The position numbers and the translations under genes are program-made. This document shows, one piece after another, positions 43,955 to 55,584 of a DNA stretch of 64,000 nt. The notes below the pieces were generated by a model. The model saw only the letters and a list, made by a program, of their open reading frames with translations, did no database searches and was not told where the DNA came from. The stretch comes from Aphanomyces cochlioides. Its lineage: Eukaryota > Oomycota > Saprolegniomycetes > Saprolegniales > Verrucalvaceae. Position 1 is the first letter of the stretch. Each line of letters begins with the position of its first letter. Where the stretch lies: NCBI GenBank assembly GCA_019828595.1, contig JAHQRK010000029.1, positions 682,001-746,000 of the forward strand, in the 5' to 3' direction.

Positions 43955-45645
43955 ATGAGGTCGAGCAGCTCGCGCTATGTCACTTCCAACCTATCTACCT
44001 CTTCTGTTCGGTCTACTCAACAAAGAAATCAAGTCAAGAGATTGAGAGCACTTGTGCGAATCGTCATGAATCTCGCCACGTTCAATGCAATTGTTTTCGT
44101 CAGACTCGTCGTGATCGTTTTGAACTCGATTGGTTTCTTTTATCAAGAAATAGCACTTCATGACATTTCCGTCGATGCCACGTCGTTGGAAGCGCACGCC
44201 CAAGCATGCAAAATCGATGCCAACGGATTCATTGACACCCGGATGAAATTGCAACCACGACAGAGACTGCATGGACAGCTATCGGCGAACTCTTAGCTGT
44301 GCAGTGGCAAGCAACAATGTCCTCGCCCTACTTTGTCACAACATGTATCAAGACCAAACCGACAAATAGTCGACAGATCGCTCTAGTGCTTCTTGCTGGG
44401 TACGATCATTTTCCACTTTGTCAGCCATCCAATGGACCTCAGGAAATTGCCGGCATGGCGATGTTAGAAACCACCGTCCGCGACGAGTTTCCCAATGGCG
44501 TCTTCATGTTGACAGTCTTTGCCGATAAAATTATGATGGACAGCGTGGTCCATGTCAATTCAGACAGCTCGACGGATGTTTTGATTGCCAATATCAATCG
44601 GACTCTAATCGATACAAATGGCTCAACTACGAAAGACTCGATTGGAATCAATGGCTTTCAATTCTTTGTTCCTCTTGGCCATCACTACAAAGTCTCAACG
44701 TATTCGTACCCTGTCGTGCTAGACATCACAGATCGAATTGAACCGATGACTCTGGCTGGCTGGAACATCGGTCGAGTGTCGAACAGAGCAATTATACTCA
44801 CGTGGAACTACTGTCACGAAATGGACCACCGCCATGAGCTCGCTTGCCTCCAGTTGCTCTTTCATGCGATGGGTGGAATACTCATATCGGGTGACTTTTA
44901 CCTCTCGGTTCAAGGTCTCAAGGGATTTTTAGCGCACAAACCTGTCATGACGTTTGACCTTGCGGCGATCTGGAGCGACGCTTGACTGTCCTTGTCCTGT
45001 GGGCGAGTTCTTCCCTCTTGGCATTGGCATACCCAGATGTAGTTTGCATTTATCATGGCTCCACAAGTCTCCTGTGGTTCTTCGCAATCATATTACTTGG
45101 AGCTTGCTACAATTGTATTTTCTATGTCACCCTTGGCTTCATCAGTCGAATTCCCAGTCCATTCACGCATGTGGTCACTATTTCATGCAATTCGATGAAC
45201 ATGGTCTTGCCCGTGCTAGAGGCTGTCCACATGAGCCAACTCTCTGGAATGCTTGAACAATACAATAAGGCTCCAATCAAGTTTGGGTTAAATATTTCTG
45301 GTACGATCCGTCCTAGCGGTGCTTACGACAATGAGAACTCCAAATCTGCACTGACATATATTTTACCAACTTCTATTTCAGTCATTCTTGGTTGTGCTTT
45401 CGTCTTGATTTTGGTTGCGACGTACTTCCATCGCCGTCAACATGGCACATACTTGTTAAATCTCGACTGGGCTCGCACGAATGGTTTTGTGACTTATTGT
45501 GGCGTACCGAATTGGACCACAGGACTTCCACTTGCAGAAACAAAAATGATCAAAATTGGGAACAAACTCTTTTGCAAACCAAGTACACAAGCCACGCTTG
45601 GATTTGCCGCAATTGTACCTCGACAAAGGAAAACTCATATCAGCG
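43955..45645 (+). pseudogene. 6-TM family copy I, two frameshifts, cut by hAT
   Basis: ATG 43955 (MRSSSSRYVTS), TM1 (AIVFVRLVVIVLNSIGFF). A one-base shift near 44240 leads into the external domain (44299 onward: GPQEIAGMAMLETTVRDEF). A second shift near 44970 falls in the LERRL loop. TM3-TM6 and the tail down to ATLGFAAIVPRQRK are open. At about 45645 the frame runs without a stop into hAT sequence, so the open frame 44982-46019 is a fused membrane-protein/BED-finger product. Confidence 0.85.
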
Positions 45646-47510
45646 ACAATGTTGTCTCATGCAAGCGGTGTGTAAAGATCATCCACACTTATGGCTATCG
45701 GCATGTTGAGCGCGTTCGTCACCACATGGAAAAGAATTGCCTCAAGCGACTGCGAAGCCAACCCATCACGAACTGTTTCCCTGTGGCTCTGAGCCATACA
45801 AGTCTCGCGGAATTTGAACGGAGATTGGCGTCCTGGGCTTACAAAACTGGTATTTCATTCAATGATATCTCACATCCCGAGCTCGCAGCGGCGTTAGCGA
45901 CTCTACACCCTGATTTACGGGTGCCATCGGATCATTCATTAAGAAACCGTCTTCTCGACGACGCGTATGCCAGTTCCATTAAAAATATCGAAAAACAGTC
46001 TCAAGGGAACAATGTGTAGCCTCACGACAGATGCCTGGACCGATGTAAATGGTAAGGCAGTCGTGAACTATATGGCCGTTCGAGGCTCGATGTCCTTCTT
46101 TCTTGAAAGCAGCTATACTGGCTCCATAAGTCACACGGCATCCTTTATGGCTGAGGACGTTGAAAGAGTGATCAACAAGTATAACTTTATTACCTTTACA
46201 GCTCTGGTTACAGACAACACGTTGGCGAACCGGAGTATGTGGAAATCTCTACGTCCAAAATACCCTCGCATGTTTTTTTCATGGATGCGCGTCGCACGCT
46301 TTGCATTTGCTTGCTCAAGAAGTTGTACAAGCCCTCGCGTGGTTACGGCGATTAGTCGATGGATGTAAGCGACTCGTCAAGTTTATTCGAAAGCATCAAG
46401 TTCTACAAGCTGAAGTTCGTTCCAGCCAACTCGACAAGAAGGTGCCAGCGTTTGTTTTGCCGACTGCCACACGTTGGGGGACCACACAGCGCTGTCTTGC
46501 CACTGTCTTGGAATCGGAAGAAATCATCTTTGGGGTTGTTGTGCGTCGTGGCTTTTTGGTGGACTCATCCAAAGAGAAGAAGTCCGAACGTCGCTTTCTG
46601 CACGACATGGTTGCCGAAAAGTCTTTCGTCCCAAGCCTTACCAAGGGTTCTGATTTGTTGGAGCTGTATACAAAGTCCATTCGTATTTGTGAACGAAGTG
46701 AAACATCTCCTTCGGATGTGTATTCAATGTTTTTGGAGTTTGACGATCAAGTTATGTCACTCGATGTATCGTCAAACGACAAGACTGCGCTGAAACGAGC
46801 TGTGAAGAGGCGCTTCGATTTCATTGACAGTGATGTATATGGTGTCGCTTATCTATTGGATCCTCGCTACAACGGGGTTGGTATGAATCCTGCCTCTCAT
46901 GATCTTGCAAAAGACTACATTTACAACTGGCATGGTCTAGATCTTGAAGCAGTCGTCGTTACTGAGCTCGCATCCTACAATGAGTATGTTGGGCGCATGG
47001 ACTCCTCCGATCCCCGCAGTGTCCGTCTTCTTGCCGAAGGCACCATGTCCCCTCATCCATTTTGGGTTATGAACACACGGTTCCCTTTGCTACGAGACGT
47101 AGCTGTGACTGTATTCAGCTGTGCTGTTTCTAGTGCGGCCAGCGAGCGCAACTTCTCGTCGTTCAAGTTCATTCATAGTCGCATTCGAAATCGTCTGTAC
47201 GAGTCTCGAGTTGAAAAGCTCGTCCATTTATTCTACAGCAAGTATAAGGATACAGAAATTGATGACCTCATTCACGAAGTCGAAGCTGATGAAGGCAGAA
47301 GCACAGACGAGGAGCAAGCTGGATTGGAGACTGACGTCAGATCGCTCTAGTTTACTGTGAGTTGATAACATCGAGTGTCTGCTTACATGGCGTCCTACTT
47401 GTTTGTCTGCAAGCGGTGATCACATCTTCGTGCATTTGTTGGTTCGAACCAAAGTCCAAAAATCACCCCTGTGATGGGTGGAACATTGGGTTTTTTCCAT
47501 GTACCAAAGA
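45640..47510 (+). mobile_element. Decayed hAT element inside the family array
   Basis: hAT transposase sequence lies between copy I and a second family fragment at 47529. The precise ends and an 8-bp duplication were not found; CAAGCGGTG occurs near both edges (45663 and 47413) but is not convincing as a terminus. Confidence 0.6.
45650..47350 (+). pseudogene. hAT transposase, two frameshifts
   Basis: A BED-type zinc finger (CKRCVKII...HVERVRHHMEKNC) comes first, in the frame of copy I. After a shift near 45990 comes SLTTDAWTDVNGKAVVNYMAV (first catalytic Asp) and ALVTDNTLAN (second). A run of seven T at 46269 slips the frame again, after which HALHLLAQEV continues. The last 349 codons are open and contain YLLDPRYNG and the C-terminal dimerisation block SAASERNFSSFKFIHSRIRNRL, the hAT hallmark. 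It ends at TAG 47350. It has no ATG of its own before the BED finger. Confidence 0.8.
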
Positions 47511-47528
47511 CCAAATATCCACTGTCAC

Positions 47529-47971
47529 GAACCCTGGCTCGAACGAATGGCTTTGTGACTTATTGTGGCGTACCGAATTGGATCACAGGACTTCCACTTG
47601 CGGAAACGAAGATGATCAAAATTGGGAACAAACTCTACTGTAAGCCAAGTACACAAGCCACGCTTGGATTTGCCGCAATTGTACCTCGACAAAGAAAACT
47701 CGACACAATCGAGAGCCAAACAGTTGAAACTCTGAAAAGTCGAGTCAGTTCTTGTGGCATGCTAAGTTCTGAAAGGGACAACAATGATACGATCTTCATT
47801 GTGTCAGTCTACAACTTGCTTCCAATCGTTTTATCCTTGCATTTCTGGCTCCCGAATGTATTGCGTCCCAGAAATATTGGCATCGTCAAGAAGAATCAAT
47901 TTACACCGACGATTGCCAAGACAATCAAGAAAGAGACCTTTATGTCACATCGAGGAACGTGCATGAATTGA
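47529..47971 (+). pseudogene. 6-TM family fragment I' (cytosolic tail)
   Basis: It starts at ARTNGFVTYCGVPNWITGLPL and runs open to SHRGTCMN-stop, giving the complete tail of a family copy. Its first 170 bp repeat 45470-45640 of copy I with about ten mismatches, so it is not simply the severed end of copy I. Confidence 0.8.
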
Positions 47972-48673
47972 GTCCTATCAATTTGCACGAGCTTTTTCGT
48001 TTGAGATAGGACTTGAATCAAATCTTCCAACGACTGAATCAATCAATTCATGCCTTTTTTGCCTGGTAGCATTGCTAGAAAGTCCATTTGACGAAATTAG
48101 CCAGTACAAACTCAGCTAAGGTTCCAATGTTGTGCTTTCTAGAAGCCCTTATATAACAACCCAAAAGCTGACATATTCCCTTAGAAGGTTCTTAATAAAT
48201 TCAGATCCCAAACTGCTCAGAGCGAAGTCAAGTCACACATGTGATCACAGGGCACACTTGAGTATGTCTCCATCACCAAGAGAAACAACAGCGGGAACAT
48301 ATAGGAAGCTGTGTCCGCGCATTTTGTGGCTGAGCTCTTTCCACATGAGTGAAAGCCACGGTGTTAACCTGAAAAATCAAGAGGCCTTTGTAAAATCAGT
48401 GCAAAGTCTGTGAGCTGTGTGAGTATATAGTAGGCTATTGATTGATAGAATGTAATAGAAAAGCCAAAGTTTCAGCAAAAGTCATTCTCAGGACAATACG
48501 ATTCGAGGTGTGCTTGTTCGCACACCAAGATTGATTTCGAAGACGTCAATTCGGGAGCTGTGTCTTATCTCACCAACCAGAAAAGTTCAAGCGCTCCAAA
48601 GTTGACTGGGGCGACTCGCCATGAATACCAAAAATAGCGTTCAACCGCAGGGGTTTCATTTAGACTTTTTGCC
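47972..48673. other. Spacer, upstream region of copy H
   Basis: No supported gene; short frames only. Confidence 0.4.
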
Positions 48674-50644
48674 ATGTTGGCGAGGATGTGGCTTCGAAGG
48701 GGTAAGACAACTAGGATGATTGCGGTCGCACCTGCTCAACCCAGTCATGGACATCATCATCTACATCCATCAAAACGTGCCAAAGCCCTGAGCCGTATCG
48801 TATTCAACTTGTTTACGTTTTCGACGGTTGCGATTGTGACGGTACTCATTTTTGTCCTGGCTGGTATGGGCTTTTTCTATCGCCATGACATTCTCAACGA
48901 TCTTGCCATTGATGCCAATTCTTTGCAAGCTTATGGCCAAAACTGCCGAATGACTTCTGATGGCTTCGTCGTTGGAACTTGTACATCGATCGAAATTGCG
49001 ACGACAGCAGACTCACCTTGGTCAACAATCGGTCAACGTTTAGCAAAACAATGGTTTGCTCAGTCTTCATCGCCGTACTATGTGACGACTTGTCTTAAAA
49101 CCAAGCCAACAAACAGTGCCCAAATGGCATTAGTCTTCCTTGCTGGGTATGACGCCTTTCCACTGTGTCAGCCACCAAATGGTCCTCAAGAAATTGCAGG
49201 AATGGCCATGCTGGAAACCACAGTTCGGGATGAATTTCCCGATGGAGTGTTTATGCTGACTGTATATTCCGACAAAGCCATGTCGGAGAGTGCGGTCCAC
49301 GTCAATTCCGACGGCTCGACGGATCTTTTGATAACCAACATCAATCAGACGCTCATTGCGACCAATGGTTCGGTCTCCGTTGACACTCTTGGGATAAATG
49401 GCGTTCATTACTCCGATCCTCTTGGCGAATTCTTCAAAGTCTCGACTTATTCTTATCCAGTGGTGCTGGATGCCACGCTTCGAATCAATCCAACCATGTT
49501 AGCGGGTTGGAACGTCGGTCGAAACTCTAAAAAGATCGTCACGATGACTTGGGATTACGGACACCAAGTAGAGAATCGATACGCACTTGTTGGCCTTCAG
49601 CTTGGAGCACTATCCATCGGATCTGTGCTGATTGCTGGGGATTTTTACCTCACAATTCAAGGCCTCAAAGGCTTTCTAGCCAACCAACCCATCATGACGT
49701 TTGATTTAGCAGCTGGATTTGAACGACGCAAGCTTGTGATTCTGTTTTGGGGGTGCAGCGAGCTCTTGGGTCTTGTCTATTTTGATATTGTCCGCGTTTA
49801 TGTCGGCTCAACATATCCCCTTTGGTTTACATCAACGATGATAATTGGCGCGCTGTGTTTGAGTGGCTTTTTCATCTTGCTTGGTCTATTGACATGTATT
49901 CCAAGTCCATTCCACCACGTACTTACATTTTCGTCGGGCGCGATGAACCACGTTGTCTTTCTCGGTTTGGAAGTCGTCTTTATGCTTCAGCTCCCGAGTA
50001 TTTTAGACCAATACCGAAAAGCTCCCCAGGCACTGGCTTTGAATATCTTGGGCACATTGCGTCCTAGTGGAGCATATGCCGACGGAGGTCACATTGATTC
50101 CGCTGCGAGTCATCTGATCGGATCGACATTTGCTACACTAGTAGGCTGCACGCTAGTATCGATCCTAGTATCAACAATTCAGCTGAAAAGAACTACTGGA
50201 AAGTTTCTTTTGGACTTGGAATGGACACGATCGAACCGATTTCTTTCGCAAAGTGGCATTCCAAATTGGATTACTGGTCTCCCTCTTGATGGGCTCAATA
50301 TGATAAAAATCGGCAATAATCTCTACTGCAAACCCAGCACACAAGCAACTCTGGGTATTGCCTCAATTGTCCCTCGAAGAGATCACTCTGTGAACACCAA
50401 TGGAGCAAGCAACAGCAAGCCCACGTCGTCTGCTCCAGCTCATGACTCGACGGAACACGTCGTGACCTTGGTTTCCGTGTATTCTTTACTACCAATTCTA
50501 TGGTCGCTGCATCGATGGATGCCAATTTCAGAGTTTGCCCCAAAAGTGTTTGGAACGGTTGAGAAAAATACATTCACACCTGGCAATAACATTCGAATCG
50601 CCCATGATCAGTTTCATCACGATCGAGGTGTTTGTGTGAACTGA
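48674..50644 (+). CDS. 6-TM family copy H, intact, 656 residues; reference member
   Basis: MLARMWLRRGKTTR-MIAVAPAQ, a His-rich stretch (26-31), TM1 43-68, external domain 69-300 with Cys 91, 103, 140 and 165, core GPQEIAGMAMLETTVRDEF (170-188), HVNSDGSTDLL (209-219) and sequons N224 (NQT) and N231 (NGS). TM2 303-325; basic loop LKGFL..QPIMTFDLAAGFERRK (331-353); TM3 353-374, TM4 383-408 ending IPSPF, TM5 416-440; external loop with LRPSGAYADGG (462-472); TM6 478-502; tail 503-656 with NWITGLPLDG, MIKIGN and HHDRGVCVN. Positive-inside charges put both ends in the cytosol. A receptor or channel is possible, but nothing in the sequence decides. Confidence 0.92.
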   Translation: MLARMWLRRGKTTRMIAVAPAQPSHGHHHLHPSKRAKALSRIVFNLFTFSTVAIVTVLIFVLAGMGFFYRHDILNDLAIDANSLQAYGQNCRMTSDGFVVGTCTSIEIATTADSPWSTIGQRLAKQWFAQSSSPYYVTTCLKTKPTNSAQMALVFLAGYDAFPLCQPPNGPQEIAGMAMLETTVRDEFPDGVFMLTVYSDKAMSESAVHVNSDGSTDLLITNINQTLIATNGSVSVDTLGINGVHYSDPLGEFFKVSTYSYPVVLDATLRINPTMLAGWNVGRNSKKIVTMTWDYGHQVENRYALVGLQLGALSIGSVLIAGDFYLTIQGLKGFLANQPIMTFDLAAGFERRKLVILFWGCSELLGLVYFDIVRVYVGSTYPLWFTSTMIIGALCLSGFFILLGLLTCIPSPFHHVLTFSSGAMNHVVFLGLEVVFMLQLPSILDQYRKAPQALALNILGTLRPSGAYADGGHIDSAASHLIGSTFATLVGCTLVSILVSTIQLKRTTGKFLLDLEWTRSNRFLSQSGIPNWITGLPLDGLNMIKIGNNLYCKPSTQATLGIASIVPRRDHSVNTNGASNSKPTSSAPAHDSTEHVVTLVSVYSLLPILWSLHRWMPISEFAPKVFGTVEKNTFTPGNNIRIAHDQFHHDRGVCVN

Positions 50645-51226
50645 AAACGTTCATGTACAGTTTGGCATTCGACTAGGTTTGGCCTTCAATATTTGAATCT
50701 ATAGTTTGCATCCTGAAGTGTTTTAAAAGGCTCGATATGGCCATCTTTTTCGTCTTTTCAGCCGATTAGCCTAGTAAAGCCCGAGACAAATCACTGTTGC
50801 GTACTGGCAATGGAGCATCATTGATTCCAATCGAGTATCTTGAGACGATTGAAACAATCAGCCTTTGATTTATGTTAGCGAAGATGAAGATCTATCGAAC
50901 AGGCGAAAATGATGTGGATTGTCGTTATGGTCGTTGTTTAATCATCAAAGATTGTTAAAATGAAACCCGTTTTCCTTTCGCTTCGTGGGATCATGAAAGT
51001 ACATGATAGCTGCTTAATAACACCAATGACTCCACTAGCAGACCTGAAACAATATGGACTATATAATTGTCGAGTTATCAACTGACGTATATTGTAGATC
51101 GTCATGTTGCCAGGCCAGTGGCGAACTGATGCTCAAGTTCGACTTGGTGGTAGTTCAATTCATGCTTGACGAGCTACTTTATAATCAATCGCTCAGTGGA
51201 ATGCCAACGGTAAGTATATGTCTGAC
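50645..51226. other. Convergent spacer between copies H and J
   Basis: 3' flanks of both copies; nothing recognised. Confidence 0.5.
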
Positions 51227-53127
51227 CTAGTTTGTACAAGTTCCACGATGGCTCTTGAATACCACTTGGTCAAGGCGGCTTGATCCAATGGTCGGGGCAA
51301 ATTGATTCTTTTTCACGCTACCAAACACATTTGGACGACATAGCCATGGAAACCAGATATGCATGGACAGGATGATGGGAAGAAGAGCGAAGACAGACAC
51401 AAATGTCATCGTATCATCGTCGTCGTCTGTTATATGACCCTCGGTTGAATTGAATTGCCTATGTCGAGGCACTATTGTGGCAATTCCAAGCGTGGCTTGA
51501 GTGCTTGGCTTGCAGTAGAGCTTGTTACCAATTTTGATCAACTTTTTTTTCTGACAGTGGCAGCCCAGTGATCCAATTCGGCTTGCCGTAATGGGAAAGA
51601 AATCCATTAGTGCGAGTCCAGTTGAGATTTAATAAAAACGTGCCATTTTCGCACTATTTAAGTAGAGACCACTATGGACAACAAAATTGAGCCAAGTATG
51701 ATCAAACGCGATGTAGGAAAAATAAACGTCAGGGCGGATTTCGCATTGGCGTTGTCATAAGCACCACTGGAACTCATGACGCCAGAAATATTCAAGCCTA
51801 GTTTGAAAGGAGCACTGCGGTAGTGGTGGAGCATTTCATTAAGTTGTGGCACGTGGACGAGTTGGGCTAGCAGGATAACGGTATAACACATCGTAATGCA
51901 CGATATGGTTGCGACGTGCGAAAATGGACTTGGAATCCGACTGACCAGGCCAAGGATCACATCAAACAAACAATAGTACGAGGAACCGAGAAAGATAATC
52001 ACGAAGAACCATACGACAGCGGAGGAGCCATAGTAGAGACACACAACGTCGGGATACCCCAGCGCCATCATGCCACTACATGTCCAAAGAGACATAACCA
52101 TTGTACGCCGCTCGATGCCTGCTGGTAAGTCGAACGTCATGACAGGCTTTTTTGCGAGAAATCCCTGGAGTCCTCGGGCCGAGAGGTAGAAATCGCCTGA
52201 GATGAGCATAGTGCCCATGATGAGAAATCCCAACTGGAGACAAGTAAGGTCGACGTAATTGTCCATGGTGTAGATGTAGTTCCACGAAACTGCGACAGCT
52301 TTTCCAGATAGTCGACCAATATTCCACCCTGTCATTGAATTGACTTGATTTGTGATAACGAGCACCACAGCAAACGAATATGTTGACACTTTGATGGTTT
52401 CCCAAAGGAGTAAAAGACTGGACGCCATTCATTCCAATCGGGTCGTTCATGACTGAACCATTGGTTGCAATCAACATTTGGGTGATATTCGCGATCAATT
52501 CGCTCGTCGAACCGTCTGAATTGGTATGGGTTTGTGTCTTTGGTACTGTTTTATCGGCAGAGTCAACATAAAGACTCCATCTTGGAAATCGTCTCGGATT
52601 GTGGTTTCCAACATGGCCACACCAGCAATTTCCTGTGGTCCATTAAATAGTTGACACTGTGGGAAGCTATCGTAGCCAGCTAGAAACACCAGAGCGACTT
52701 GGCCACTGTTGGTTGGTTTGGTCTTGACACAAGTTGTGACATAGTATGGCAATTCAGACATTGCCTGCCATTTCAAAGCTAATTGTTCGCCGATAGCTAT
52801 CCAAGCAGGTTCCCCGGTTGTAGCTGTTTCTACAGGGAGACAAGTGGCCGAAATATATCCCTTGGCGTCCATTCGACAGGATGTGCCGTACGTTGCGATC
52901 AACTTGGCGTCGCTAGAAACATCATCAAGAACTTGACTTTGACGAAAGAAGCCCATCGAGACGAATACCAATACCAAGACAAATACCACCACAACAGCGC
53001 TGAGCGGGGTGAGGTTGTTCGAGATGCGAAAGAGAGCTTTATTTCGATTGCTTTGCTTTCGGGGTCTTTTGGACTGGTCATACTGGTGTGGTTTGAACGG
53101 TAGACATCGTGAGCCTGTCGCCAACAT
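51227..53127 (-). pseudogene. 6-TM family copy J, multiply broken
   Basis: ATG 53127 (MLATGSRCLPFKPHQ), TM1 (LSAVVVVFVLVLVFVSMGFF). A frameshift occurs in the external domain near 52555 (after FMLT) and another near 52400. TM2-TM6 are open (52428-51658). A stop at 51658 falls just after TM6, followed by frame changes through WTR and LPL; the tail is then open from 51607 to HRGTCTN-stop. It has the DDDDD acidic stretch in the variable part of the tail. All six TM segments remain recognisable. Confidence 0.85.
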
Positions 53128-53539
53128 GGATGAATCGTTCGAATCAAACACAGGACTAGACGATTAATTAGATCGAGTAAAACGAACTCGCTAAAAATAG
53201 TCTCAACGAAGCAACGCCACGATTTTCAAAACGGAAATGTTCGTCAAGAAAAAAGTTCAAGCATGGCCGTAGCGACATCCAATGACAAAAAGTAACTGTG
53301 GAGAGCAATCATGTACAGGTGAAAGCTCTAGCGACAATTTGTAACATTTCGAAATGAGAAAGAACAGCCTTCTAATCTGCTATAGTATGTAGAGGCTCTC
53401 ACGGTAGGCTGGGCGAGTGCTAGACGACTAATGAAGCACATCGAGGATCCGCTTTTCTGGATAGGCGAAGAGTTGGCCCTTCGTTGGATGAACTTGACCA
53501 CGCGATGAATCGGAATCATACAAAAATCAAACAATAATA

Positions 53540-53765
53540 TTCAGGCTCTGCAATTGTTGCGATTTTAACGAGAAGGCAATTCCTCGGCATGATCCACTCG
53601 CATTCGTTCAACAGCTTTGATCATATGTCACCATCGACATGACACATCGACGGATAGATCGTCGAGATACTGTTCCCGTCGAGGGGAAAACAACCACCAA
53701 GAGGAATATCTCAGCGGTGGCATTGAACGTGGCGAGGTTGAGTACAATAATGTGAAAGAGAGCTC
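53540..53765 (-). pseudogene. 6-TM family fragment L (N-terminus)
   Basis: Minus-strand RALFHIIVLNLATFNATAEIFLLVVVF matches the TM1 region of the family (compare RALVRIVMNLATFNAIVF in copy I). It is followed by a degraded start of the external domain with one in-frame stop. It abuts copy K at about 53800 with no spacer. Confidence 0.6.
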
Positions 53766-53799
53766 TGTTTTTGTTTTACGTTGTTTTCTTGAACTGGCC

Positions 53800-54715
53800 A
53801 AAGCTGAATTGTAACTAATTCAATGCCATGGTCGACGTTGTGGCCGTAATTCCAAGTCATCGCGACAGCTTTCCTGGACTCGCGGCCAATGTTCCACCAC
53901 TTTAGACCGCTTGAACCAATATATTGTGTGATATCGAGCACGACAGGATACGAAGTTGTAGATATCATGTAGCGACTTCCAATCGGTGTGGAATATTGAA
54001 CCGAGTTAACCCCAATTGTGTCAGTTGCCATTGATCCGTTGGTTGCAATCAAAGTTTGATTGATATTTGCAATCAATAGATCCATTGAGCCATCTGAATT
54101 CACATGGACATCGCTCTCCGGCATAGTTTTATCTGCATAATTAGTCAACATGTAGACACCATTTGGAAATTCGTCTCGAATTGTCGTCTCCAGCATGGCT
54201 ATGCCGGCAATTTCTTGAGGTCCATTAGGAGGTTGGCAGAGTGGAAAGCCATCGTAACCAGCAATGAAGAGAAGTGCAACATGGTGGCTGTTCGTTGGCT
54301 TCTCCTTGATACACGTCGTAACGAAGTACGGAGATGAGGGTGATGCATTCCACTGTAGTGCAAGTTGTTGTCCAATTGCTATCCAGGCAGACTCTGTGGT
54401 TGTAGCGATTTCAACAGGAGCGCAGGTTCCAGGTACAAATCCTTTGATATCGACTCGGCAGTGTTGGCTATAGGCTTGAATAGCATTTGTATCAACGCTG
54501 AGATCATTTAGAATTTGGTGTTGACGGAAAAAGCCAATGGAAACTAACCCAATGATTGTCGCGTAGACCCACACAATTGAATTGATGGTCACGAGATTGA
54601 GAATTATACGACCCAACGCTTTCATTCGCTTTGCTCGATGGGATTGCCGGCGCAGCGCTTGTTTGGATTGCAATGATGAAACAGATTGTACTCGGATGGA
54701 TTTCATTCGAGGCAT
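53800..54715 (-). pseudogene. 6-TM family copy K, N-terminal half
   Basis: ATG 54715 (MPRMKSIRVQSV). TM1 and the whole external domain are open with no break (GPQEIAGIAMLETTIRDEF, HVNSDGSMDLLIANINQTLIATNGS). The frame ends shortly after the first residues of TM2 (ELVTIQL), where it joins the unrelated N-terminal fragment L. If translated it would give TM1 plus an anchored external domain and a 30-residue foreign tail. Confidence 0.8.
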
Positions 54716-55584
54716 TAATGTTGGAATCACGCCTGGTACGATTGTCTGGACTTGAAGTGAGCTTTGAATCGCTGTGTTCTATTTGTAGCTTTTTCGATCG
54801 GTTAGAATGAAACCGATAATCTTCACCACAAGTTATTCTGAAAAGGAAAAGTGCAATCAAAATCAGTGGAGTCTTGGAACGTTATCACTCTTCATCATAT
54901 ATGTCTTGACGCAAACCGCTGAACTTTATCAACATCCACACTCTAACTGAACAGCGAAATCTGACTGTTCACTACTAGTATTCCTAAAATCTATGATTGA
55001 AACACGGCGTAATGACCATAGAAAGCAAGAGGCGAGTCAAAGCAATACGTTAGAAATCTAAAATTTGTGATTGAGAGCTGCCAACATCTCCACACTCATA
55101 CAGAGAAATTCCGAAATCAATAGACAAGAAATGCCTTAACTCTTCTTGGAGTTTTATAGAGTTAGTCCGCAAGTATTAGCCACATCAAGCCCTGGAAAAA
55201 TTTAGGCTCTTTGGCCATGAAAAGCTACTAGAACTGTGCAAATGACTAAGAAGTAACCAGTCGAGCCCTTGATCGCGATTCTCTTTAGCTTTCACAGCTT
55301 TTTGCGGCACTCAATCCACTTTCGCGTATGATGTTGTCCCCCTTGCCGTGTAATTATTGAATGATTGAACATTTGAATCACACCACAACTGACTTACATT
55401 TTTATATTCGTTTTCCGTTTTCGTCATCTTTAATTGCTACTGTATGTTGTGCACTTGAACAATTCAACCAAAACAAATTCCCTTGACTTTTCGTCCGAAC
55501 GGTTCCACACAATCTGCGTATTAAGCAGTGGTTGGAAGTTTACATCGGCAGTTAACGCAAGAAGGGATAACTTTGAGGGATGAA
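54716..55584. other. Spacer between copies K and M
   Basis: Upstream region of K and 3' flank of M; no recognised gene. Confidence 0.5.

Noticed and set aside
46260..46280. Run of seven T in the hAT gene as programmed frameshifting
   Set aside because: A second shift upstream and the missing start indicate ordinary decay at a homopolymer.
48674..50644. C-terminal Cys of the 6-TM family as a prenylation (CaaX) site
   Set aside because: The Cys is third from the end, not fourth, and no CC or CxC end is present.
48674..50644. Family as ionotropic glutamate receptor or bacterial-type chemoreceptor
   Set aside because: The TM count and external length allow the thought, but no pore, ligand-binding or signalling motif is visible.
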